In this document: positions 22,182 through 30,725 of the stretch, in pieces
How the letters are laid out: the number at the start of each line of letters is the position of its first letter
Numbering within the stretch: position 1 is the stretch's first letter
DNA from: Heracleum sosnowskyi
Lineage: Eukaryota; Streptophyta; Magnoliopsida; Apiales; Apiaceae
Direction: 5' to 3'
NCBI GenBank assembly: GCA_030848705.1
Contig: JAUIZM010000015.1
Location: forward strand, 2,542,001-2,606,000
DNA: 64,000 nt
Notes under the pieces: model-generated
Told to the model about the DNA's origin: nothing
Databases searched by the model: none
What the model saw: only the letters and a program-made list of their open reading frames with translations
Position numbers and translations under genes: made by a program

Positions 22182-24590
22182 ATGAGTGCTCCAAAGACAA
22201 CCGCTGGTATTAAAGTTCCCCCGTTTACTAGAGATGATTTCGGTTTGTGGAAGATGAAGATGTTGTTGTTTATCAAGGCATCTAATCCGTTATACATTGG
22301 CATATTAGAGAACGGACCGTTTGTACCAATGAAACCAGTTAGTGAATCTACAGCTCCTGATGGTAGCAGGATTCCTTCAGGCACCCAACCTAAGGATATA
22401 AGTGAATTTACAGATTCTGGCAAAGAACTGATTCGATTGGACACCGGTTTAATGTTGATATTGGTGGACTCCGTAGATAAGGAAATGAGCTATCAGTTGA
22501 TGAACTGTACAAGCGGGAAACATATGTGGGATACCATTAACTTAATAATGGAAGGAACTGAAGACGTTCAGGAAAACAGATTGGACATTCTGACTTCTCT
22601 ATATGAAGCGTTTAGGTCCCTGCCAGGAGAAAGTATAACTCAGGTCTTTGAGAAGTATACTAAGCTCCTCAATGAATTGGCAATGAAAGGAAAGACCTAT
22701 CCACTGAGAGAATCGAACAGGAAGTTCATGATGACGCTGCCCCATCATGTAGAACACAAGTCATCATCCATTAGGGAAAGAATTGACTTCACAAAGATGC
22801 CACTAGAGATGATCTATGGCAAGTTGAAGACCTATGAGATGGAACAGGAACAAAGGGTGATAATCTACGGATCAGGGACAGTGGACAGCAAGCACAATGC
22901 ACTTGTGAGATCAGCAGCACTTGTAGTGGATGAACCAATAACTTCTGAGATTCAGGTTCAAACCCCTAGAGCTGGAAATGAGGTGATAATAGAAGCAGAA
23001 ATGGATTCTGTGAATCTGGGTGTTGATGAAAGTGATTACTACACCCTAGAAGAGCTTGAGCAAATGGAAGACAAAACCATGGCATACTTAGCTGCAAAGT
23101 TTAGTCATATTCGTTTCAAGAGAAACCATAAGTACAAGTTCAAGGGCTCAACCAACAGATTCCAGAAGAGCAATTATACACCTAGTACAGGCTTTAAGGG
23201 AGGCTACAAGACTGGCATGATTGATAGAAGCAAATCAAGATGCTATAACTGCAATGAGTTAGGGCAATTCGCCACTGAATGCCGGAAGCCTCGTCAAGCA
23301 AGAGACATGAAAGATGTCTATGGAAAGAAGGATTCTTATGATGAGTTGAAAAAGGAGAATGCCAAGCTTAAACAGCAATTGGAGGCATTCTCTGGAAAGC
23401 AGAAAGGGAAAGCTTACATAGCAGAGGGAAAGCACTGGGATGATACTGATTCGGATGAAGAGGAGGAATATGTAAATGTTGCTCTAATGGCTGACACTTC
23501 AGAGGAATCACCACAATCATCTCAGGTACCTATCTTTACTACAATTGATATGTCTAATTCTGAGTACAAGAAAACTGTGCAAGATCTTAGTGTAGAATTG
23601 TTTAATGTACACACAAGCATGCTAGCATCAGAAATGGAAAATGCTAAACTAGTTCTTAAGATTAAAAAGCTAGAATCTAAAAATGAAGAACTAGAGCTTG
23701 TAGCTGTAACATTAGAAGATCTTAAGCAAAAGAATGCGTACTTAGAGAACAAGGTCAAGTGTAATGATGAGATAGAGACTATCCTCAGGAAGCAGATTTC
23801 AGATCTAGATTTGAAGCTGAATGCTTTTAAGAATTCCGCTCTAGTGGCTAGGGAAATCATTGATACTCAGGCCATAGAGAATAAAACTGCTATAGGATTT
23901 GACTATAACAAGAAAGCTGGTAAGAAGATTGTGGAATTCCCTGTGACATCTTCAGTTGTCAAAAGGAATACTCCACATGTTCTTAAGAATGTTGATTGTC
24001 CAGTTTTTGTTAAGCCGTTTCCACCACTCTTTCATGAGGATGACCTTTTCATTAGACAAGAATTGCTTGAGGATGATTTATTGAAGGAAAAAGAGGTAAA
24101 GACTAAGTTGCCTAGGAAATCAGTAAAAAATGAATTACCTAAACCTGATTTACCTAAAACTGAAGTAGGTTCCTTAGTTAGTAATGTTAAAAAGAACAGG
24201 AATGGGAGGAAGAAGATTGTTAATCAGGAATTGGTTCCATCTTCTCCCATTGCATCTAGGAAGTTGTGCTCCGTTTGTAATTCTGCTGGACACCTTACAC
24301 ATGCATGTAAAAAGGTTAAAGTAGAAACTGCTAATACTTCTGAAATGCATAACATGTCTGACATGCCTGATACTCATGAACCCTGTGGAAAGAAAGAGTG
24401 TTTGCTATGTAAGTACAACATCATGCATGCTTATTTTAAGTTGATGAATGATAATAGCAATAGCACTGATAATGTTAAATCCACAGATACTATGAATATC
24501 AAACAGGGTAAGACTAAATTGAATGTTACTCCTGTTAAATCATCTAAACCTTTAGGACCCAAACAATTTTGGGTACCAAAGTCCGCTTAA
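22182..24590 (+). CDS. Copia gag of element C, uninterrupted
   Basis: I chose ATG 22182 (MSAPKTTAGIKVPPF) as the start. The frame is open six codons upstream but without an ATG. About 802 residues with no stop: a gag core (DFGLWKMKMLLFIKASNP, MWDTINLIMEG, SLPGESITQVFEKYTKLLNEL), a first zinc-knuckle region (CYNCNELGQFATEC) where the usual histidine is glutamine, a coiled coil (ELKKENAKLKQQLEAF and KIKKLESKNEELELV), a second, intact knuckle (CSVCNSAGHLTHAC) and a conserved CGKKECLLCKYNIMHAYF segment. It ends KQFWVPKSA with TAA at 24588. Gag forms the particle and binds RNA. Despite the H-to-Q change the reading frame is complete. Confidence 0.9.
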   Translation: MSAPKTTAGIKVPPFTRDDFGLWKMKMLLFIKASNPLYIGILENGPFVPMKPVSESTAPDGSRIPSGTQPKDISEFTDSGKELIRLDTGLMLILVDSVDKEMSYQLMNCTSGKHMWDTINLIMEGTEDVQENRLDILTSLYEAFRSLPGESITQVFEKYTKLLNELAMKGKTYPLRESNRKFMMTLPHHVEHKSSSIRERIDFTKMPLEMIYGKLKTYEMEQEQRVIIYGSGTVDSKHNALVRSAALVVDEPITSEIQVQTPRAGNEVIIEAEMDSVNLGVDESDYYTLEELEQMEDKTMAYLAAKFSHIRFKRNHKYKFKGSTNRFQKSNYTPSTGFKGGYKTGMIDRSKSRCYNCNELGQFATECRKPRQARDMKDVYGKKDSYDELKKENAKLKQQLEAFSGKQKGKAYIAEGKHWDDTDSDEEEEYVNVALMADTSEESPQSSQVPIFTTIDMSNSEYKKTVQDLSVELFNVHTSMLASEMENAKLVLKIKKLESKNEELELVAVTLEDLKQKNAYLENKVKCNDEIETILRKQISDLDLKLNAFKNSALVAREIIDTQAIENKTAIGFDYNKKAGKKIVEFPVTSSVVKRNTPHVLKNVDCPVFVKPFPPLFHEDDLFIRQELLEDDLLKEKEVKTKLPRKSVKNELPKPDLPKTEVGSLVSNVKKNRNGRKKIVNQELVPSSPIASRKLCSVCNSAGHLTHACKKVKVETANTSEMHNMSDMPDTHEPCGKKECLLCKYNIMHAYFKLMNDNSNSTDNVKSTDTMNIKQGKTKLNVTPVKSSKPLGPKQFWVPKSA

Positions 24591-24601
24591 TCAATCTGTG
24601 A

Positions 24602-25970
24602 TTGCAGGGTAAGGTTAAAAGCTCAAAGGTTGTGTGGATTCTGGATAGTGGCTGTTCTAGACACATGACAGGTGAAGAGTCCCTGCTTACAGAGGTGGTT
24701 AAGAAGACCGGCCCGATTGTAACCTTTGGAGATGACAGCAAAGGATACACTACGGGATATGGTAAATTGAAAGCTGGAAATGTCATCATTGAAAACATCT
24801 CTCTTGTTGAAGGATTAAAGCACAATCTTCTAAGTATCAGTCAATTCTGTGATAAAGGCTACAATGTAGATTTCAGAAAGGACAAGTGCTTGATCACCAA
24901 CAGGAAGGATGAGAAGCTTACTCTACTGGGAGTGAGAAAAGGAAATTTGTTTATAGATGACTTAAATTCTACCAGTGAAGGAGAAGTTACATGTTTCTAT
25001 GCAAAGGCATCTTCAGAACAAAGTTGGCTATGGCACAAGAAGCTCTCACATCTGAACTTCAAAACTATGAACTCTTTGGTAAAGAGAGAGTTAGTGAGAG
25101 GGTTGCCCCTGATGGAATTCAATCAGGAGGGACTATGTGAAGCATGTGAAAAGGGGAAGTCGAAGAAAGCATCACATGGAAGCAAAGGAATGACAAGCAT
25201 TACTGAACCATTACAGCTGATTCATATGGATTTATTTGGTCCAGTTAATGTTATGTCACTTTCAAGGAATAGATATGCATTGGTGATGGTGGATGACTAC
25301 TCCAAGTACACGTGGGTGTTGTTCATACAAACAAAGGATGAAGCAACACAACTAATCATTGATGACATCAAGAAGATAGAAGTGGAAGCTAAGCTACCTG
25401 TGCGGACAATCAGATCAGACAATGGAACTGAATTCAAGAATGCAGTTTTTAATGATTTCTGCTCAGAGAAAGGAATATCAAGACAGTTTTCAGCACCAAG
25501 AACTCCTCAACAGAATGGAGTAGTGGAAAGGAAGAACAGGACCTTGGTTGAAGCAGCAAGGACCATGTTGAGTGAATCAAAACTTCCCACTTACTTTTGG
25601 GCTGAAGCAGTGAATACAGCTTGCTACACTCAGAATCGAACCCTGATCAACAAAGATCATGAAAAGACTCCGTATGAGTTAATGGCCAACAAGAAGCCAA
25701 CACTGAATTACTTTCATGTGTTTGGTGCAAAGTGCTTTGTACTTAAAGATGGAGAACATCTTGGCAAGTTTGATGCCAAAGCAGATGAAGGCATTTTTCT
25801 GGGCTATTCTCTGGAATCTAAGGCTTTCAGGGTATATGTGATTGAAGATAAGAAGGTGTTGGAAAGCTTTAATGTAACATTTGACGACACCAAAAGACCA
25901 GGCCTGCAAACTGGAGAGAACTCTGAATCCTTGGTATTTGAAAATCTATCAGGAGATATCTCTGACAATG
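24602..25970 (+). pseudogene. Copia pol of element C, 5' part
   Basis: Opens after TTGCAG^GG in a different frame from gag and directly after an in-frame TGA, with no ATG. Protease (WILDSGCSRHMTGE), GAG-pre-integrase (WLWHKKLSHLNFKTMN, CEACEKGKSKK), integrase core (HMDLFGPVN, RSDNGTEFKN, NGVVERKNRTL) and the integrase C-terminal region (FGAKCFVLKDGEHLGKF) are intact. The frame then runs into the LTR of E at 25971. The same frame is found again directly after E, from the CAATG duplication at 38240. Confidence 0.92.
25966..25970. repeat. Target site duplication of E, left copy
   Basis: CAATG before the LTR. The identical CAATG follows the other LTR at 38240-38244. Confidence 0.95.
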
Positions 25971-27718
25971 TGATAAGTGGATTTTATATCCACTATTTAC
26001 CTCCCGTTTGGACTTTTATCGTTTGCGCGTTCTCGAGTTTCGTGGATTTTTGATACGTTTTTATGTAATTTTGTAGGTTGCACGTTGGAGGCATTTTGGT
26101 GCTAAAATGAATTAAATGGGTGTTTATGGTGGTGATTAATTAATTGAGGAAAGGTGTCAAATTGTGGAGGAATTTGGAGTCGAAATAAAATAAAGAAGGT
26201 GGAAGTTTGAAGTTTTCAGGAGCAACATTCAGGAAAGTGTAGCCACATCCAGGAATTTGAACGTGAGGAGCAGCAGCGCCTGATTGTTGTGTATTTTTAG
26301 TATCAGTACAGCAAGAAGACAGAGGCGTCAAGACGCTGTGGTGAGAGCCTCGGCACTAGCCTTTGCCTGTGTCCGCAGTCTGTGTTTTGCGATTGAGGAG
26401 GTGCTGATTTTCCAGGAGGTCGAGAGCGTCGAGACGCTGCAGATAGCGTCGAGGCGCATGGCTGGTTTGCTGAGGTGCGCGCGCGAGTATTAAAATCCAG
26501 GGATCATGCAGCGTCGAGACGCTCCTCAAGGCGTCGAGACGCTCCTGTTCCCCTGTTTTTCTCTCGAGATTGCCTTAGTTTTATTTCAACGCTGTTTGTT
26601 TTGTCTTTGATAAAAAATGTCCGGGTCATCTGTATTGGGCTCTATACAGTTGGGCCAGTAATGGTTAACTTTGTAATATTTTAGGATTAAAAACACTTAG
26701 CTTTTATTTTTCAGTTTTTTTGGGGGGGGATCAGAATTTTAGAGGGAGTTCATTATCTTGTATCGTACAACTTTTATCTAGGGTTCTTGAGGTAGCAGCC
26801 AGGAATCAATTTCCAAGTTTAATTTTAATTTCCAGATTTCCTCGTCTTCAATTGGGTTTTATTTTCTTACTCTTGTTCTTATTTCTTTAATTATTTTCCT
26901 CTCATCATTTATTTATATGTTCAATTTGAGATCTATGATTTTCATTAATTCCATAATAATTATTAATTCAATCATGAACTAATTTCTTTTCATGGGGTTC
27001 CAATAGATTCGATAATGTAAATTTTGTGCATGATTCATAATTGATTTTGGGTGATTAAATTTCGGTAATCTAATTTGGTTGAATTAATTTAAAGATGATT
27101 GGCTAACATCTTATTATTTAATCCTATATGGTTGCGAAAGTGGATTCTAGGGTTTAGATTATGCCAAATTAGCATGGGTTCTCGAATAACTTAATTATTC
27201 TTGATTTGTAATGTGATTTAACCCATTTCACGTTGCTCTATGTAATCGTATTGATAACCTAAGCTTAAATCAGTTGTATTTCCAGATTGTATAGACATAT
27301 ATAATCTGATTATAATTTGATGTCTTCTTAAATTCTGTCTGTTGTGGGAATTAAGGGGTTTGATGCGAGTTTACTGAAAGGTAGCTCGTATTATTTTCGT
27401 GTTGTCTGATTAATTATTGAATTTATCACCCGAGTCGATATTTGTGCCAGCCGTTAGCGAAATTGTCGATGAAATTGGAATCCCATGTCTCTTTTGCTAT
27501 AGTTAATTCCTTGTTAATTCATTCTTCAATATTTCTTGTTTAATTGTTAATTTAGTTAATAAAAACTCAAATCTGATAAATCATCAAGCATTAAGACGTA
27601 GCCATACATTGTTGAATAGGCATTTGAACTTGTAAAACACATCGTCCCTGCGGAACGAATCCTTTCTTATCACTTGCTAATTTGTGACCACGTATACTTG
27701 CGTGTGTGCGAAACAACA
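25971..27718 (+). repeat. 5' LTR of element E (1,748 bp)
   Basis: TGATAAGTGG...GAAACAACA. Between 26323 and 26545 it holds five copies of a GCGTCGAGACGC-like inverted repeat. The rest is AT-rich. Confidence 0.95.
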
Positions 27719-27724
27719 AGTTTT

Positions 27725-27742
27725 TGGCGCCGCTGCCGGGGA
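27725..27742 (+). promoter_or_regulatory. Primer binding site of E (Asp tRNA type)
   Basis: TGGCGCCGCTGCCGGGGA a few bases after the LTR. This is the form normally seen in Athila elements and attributed to aspartate tRNA. Confidence 0.85.
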
Positions 27743-27866
27743 CGCGGTGTTAATTGTAGTTTATGTGCTTGTCATCAGTGGTCGTTATAGATTACTGACT
27801 TGATTTTTGTTACTCATCTATCTCGTGTCGCCTTGCCCTTTTCTTGTTTCAGGTACTTAACCGTGT

Positions 27867-30725
27867 ATGCGAACACGATCTCAAACCAAAGCAGAATTGG
27901 AAAGGAAAGAAGAGGTAGTGTCACTAGCAGAAGAAGTTGTAATTGAAGAAGAAGAAGTTAAACCAGTTGTTACAATGGATGAGCCTAACCCGCCGGAAGT
28001 GCCTAAAGCACTCATGGACTATTCGCAGCCAAGGATAAATGACATTCAGTCAAGTATCATCAGGCCTGCAATTGCTGCGAATACATTCGAGATCAAGCCG
28101 GGTACTATCCAGATGGTGCAGAACACAGTGCAGTTTGGGGGTGGTGCAACTGAAGACCCTAATATGCACATCCGGAATTTTATTGAAATCTGTGACACCT
28201 TCAAATTCAATGGTGTTTCAGATGATGCTGTGAAGCTGAGACTCTTTCCCTTTTCTTTGAGGGACAAAGCTAAAGGCTGGCTACATTCTCTACCAGCCGG
28301 ATCAATCACTACTTGGGAAGAGCTTGCGCAAAAATTTCTCTCCAAATTCTTTCCTATGGCAAAAACAGCTGCCATTAGGAATGCTATTACTCAGTTTACT
28401 CAGGCACAGGGTGAGTCATTGTGTGAGGCTTGGGAACGTTATAAGGAGATGCTCAGAAAATGCCCCCATCACGGTATGCCCGATTGGATGGTCATAAACT
28501 GTTTCTATAATGGACTGGGAGGTCAATCTAGGCCTATGGTAGATGCTGCTTCTGGCGGAGCATTGTGGGCTAAAAGCTACGAGGAAGCTTATAATCTGAT
28601 TGAAATGATGGCTGCAAATGAGTATCAAAATCCTTCGCAAAGATTGCAGCAAAACAAAGTAGCAGGAGTTCTTCAAGTTGATACCGCTACTGCTCTGTCG
28701 GCTCAGTTAGAAGCTCTAAGCATGAAGGTGGACTCTTTGGCTAATCTTGGGATGCAACAGGTAGCTAGCATCTGTGAGCTATGTGCAGGTGGGCATGACA
28801 CTCGTCAATGTGCCATATCTAATGAGTCAGCGCAGTTCGTCAGCAACTTTCAAAGGCCACAAGTCCCAATTCCTAACGCGTATCATCCAAACAACAGGAA
28901 TCATCCTAACTTTAGCTGGGGGAACAGTCAGAACAACATGCAGCAAACATCTTATCCTCCTCCTAATCAGCAGTTTGGGGGTAGACAACCCAACCCTTCA
29001 GGAATGCAGCAGCAGTATGCTCCGAGGCAGCAATATCAGCCACCAGGATTTCAACAATCTTATGGGAATTCTGGTCAGACATCCAATGAGAAATCTGAAA
29101 TGGAGGAGATGAGGTTAATGATAAAAACCCTAACAGTTTCTCAAAAGAACTTGGAAAACCAGGTGGGACAGCTTGCCAGTGCCCTACTCAATAGGCCTCA
29201 AGGAGTGCTTCCTAGCAACACAGAACCGAATCCAGGAAAGAAGGATGGCAAGGAGCAGGTACAAGCTATTACCCTACGGTCAGGAAGGGTCACAGGGGGA
29301 ACAGGAGTTGAGCAGAATTCAGAACAGGAAAAGCAAGAGGAAGTTGCGGAAAAGGAAAAACAGCCAATCCCTCGACTAGCTAAGCAGTCAGTTCCTTCAG
29401 AGGCTAATCCTCCAGTCTATCCGCCTCCACCGTTCCCTCAAAGGATGCAAAAACAGAAATTGGATCAGCAATTTGGCAAATTTCTGGAGGTATTCAAAAA
29501 GTTGCATATTAACATTCCATTTGCTGAGGCTTTGGAACAAATGCCAAGCTATGCCAAATTTATGAAGGGAATTCTTTCAAGGAAGATAAAGCTGGCTGAT
29601 TTTGAGACGGTAGCATTGACAGAGGAATGCAGTGCAATCTTGCAACAAAAATTACCTCCAAAGCTTAAGGACCCAGGGAGCTTCACTATTCCCTGCACTA
29701 TTGGAAATGTGTCGTTCAACAAATGCTTGTGTGATCTTGGTGCAAGCATTAATCTGATGCCACTCTCAGTCTTCTTAACACTTGGACTTCCCGACCCAAA
29801 ACCGACCAATATTTCCTTGCAGCTAGCTGACAGGTCGGTTACATATCCTCGTGGCATAGTGGAAGACGTCTTAGTCAAAGTGGACAAACTCATTTTTCCC
29901 GCTGACTTTGTTATCTTGGATTTCGAGGAAGACAAGAACATCCCTATCATCTTGGGACGGCCATTCTTGGCCACTGGCAAAACCTTGATTGATGTTCAGA
30001 AAGGGGAGTTGACTATGAGAGTGCATGATCAAAACGTCACCTTCAACGTGTTTAAAGCCATGCAACTTCCAACTGAAGAGGAAGAGTGTTTCAGACTTGA
30101 CATGGTTAAATCATTGCAACATGAGGAAAGGAAACAGTTGTCAAATGCAGATGCCTTAGTAAGCACTTTACAAGGGGATTCGGATTCTGAAGACGAAGAA
30201 ATTTCAGAGTGTGTTAAATTGTTGAATGCTAATCCCTACCAAAGGAAATTCAATGCTCCACCGGAATCTCTTGGCTTAGATGAGCTTCAAAAATCACAAA
30301 TTCGTCTAAAGCCATCTATTGAGGAAGCTCCTGAACTTGAACTTAAGCCACTGCCGGACCATTTAAGGTATGCTTTTCTTGGTGATGCATCTACATTACC
30401 TGTGATTATTGCATCTAACCTGTCAGGTAGCGAGGAAGAAAAACTCTTGCGGATTCTGAGGGAGTTCAAGTCAGCTATAGGGTGGACAATTGCAGACATC
30501 AAGGGCATCAGCCCCTCTTACTGTATGCACAAAATTCCAATGGAGGAAGGGAGCAAACCTTCAGTGGAACATCAGAGGAGGCTGAATCCCATCATGAAAG
30601 AGGTTGTCAAGAAGGAGATTCTGAAGTGGCTGGATGCAGGCATCATTTATCCCATCTCGGATAGTTCTTGGGTGAGCCCGGTTCAGTGTGTACCAAAGAA
30701 GGGGGGGTATGATAGTGGTAGCTAA
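27867..30725 (+). CDS. Athila gag, protease and start of reverse transcriptase
   Basis: ATG 27867 opens MRTRSQTKAEL. Gag follows: GTIQMVQNTVQFGG, EICDTFKFNGV, GSITTWEELAQKFLSKFFP. A CCHC knuckle begins at residue ~303 (CELCAGGHDTRQC). Next comes a Q/P-rich region, then an aspartic protease with the D-L-G-A motif at residue ~623 (CDLGASINLMPL) and IILGRPFLATG. Last is the N-terminal end of reverse transcriptase (AGIIYPISDSSWVSPVQCVPKK). The frame ends at 30725, inside the reverse transcriptase, just after a run of seven G at 30701-30707. The rest of pol continues in the next frame. The single break is in the homopolymer; the remainder is intact. Confidence 0.92.
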   Translation: MRTRSQTKAELERKEEVVSLAEEVVIEEEEVKPVVTMDEPNPPEVPKALMDYSQPRINDIQSSIIRPAIAANTFEIKPGTIQMVQNTVQFGGGATEDPNMHIRNFIEICDTFKFNGVSDDAVKLRLFPFSLRDKAKGWLHSLPAGSITTWEELAQKFLSKFFPMAKTAAIRNAITQFTQAQGESLCEAWERYKEMLRKCPHHGMPDWMVINCFYNGLGGQSRPMVDAASGGALWAKSYEEAYNLIEMMAANEYQNPSQRLQQNKVAGVLQVDTATALSAQLEALSMKVDSLANLGMQQVASICELCAGGHDTRQCAISNESAQFVSNFQRPQVPIPNAYHPNNRNHPNFSWGNSQNNMQQTSYPPPNQQFGGRQPNPSGMQQQYAPRQQYQPPGFQQSYGNSGQTSNEKSEMEEMRLMIKTLTVSQKNLENQVGQLASALLNRPQGVLPSNTEPNPGKKDGKEQVQAITLRSGRVTGGTGVEQNSEQEKQEEVAEKEKQPIPRLAKQSVPSEANPPVYPPPPFPQRMQKQKLDQQFGKFLEVFKKLHINIPFAEALEQMPSYAKFMKGILSRKIKLADFETVALTEECSAILQQKLPPKLKDPGSFTIPCTIGNVSFNKCLCDLGASINLMPLSVFLTLGLPDPKPTNISLQLADRSVTYPRGIVEDVLVKVDKLIFPADFVILDFEEDKNIPIILGRPFLATGKTLIDVQKGELTMRVHDQNVTFNVFKAMQLPTEEEECFRLDMVKSLQHEERKQLSNADALVSTLQGDSDSEDEEISECVKLLNANPYQRKFNAPPESLGLDELQKSQIRLKPSIEEAPELELKPLPDHLRYAFLGDASTLPVIIASNLSGSEEEKLLRILREFKSAIGWTIADIKGISPSYCMHKIPMEEGSKPSVEHQRRLNPIMKEVVKKEILKWLDAGIIYPISDSSWVSPVQCVPKKGGYDSGS

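Noticed and set aside
24573..24607. A 35-base GT...AG intron at the gag/pol junction of C
   Set aside because: GTACC...TGCAG is too short for a plant intron. If splicing occurs, the donor must lie further upstream.
26400..26545. CRISPR-like array of GCGTCGAGACGC units
   Set aside because: The units are unevenly spaced, short and inside a plant retrotransposon LTR. There is no spacer structure.
26284..26684. Two 69-codon ORFs in the LTR of E, repeated at 36805-37205
   Set aside because: They lie inside U3 of both LTRs, carry a substitution between copies that is not silent, and match no known pattern. They are duplicated only because the LTR is.
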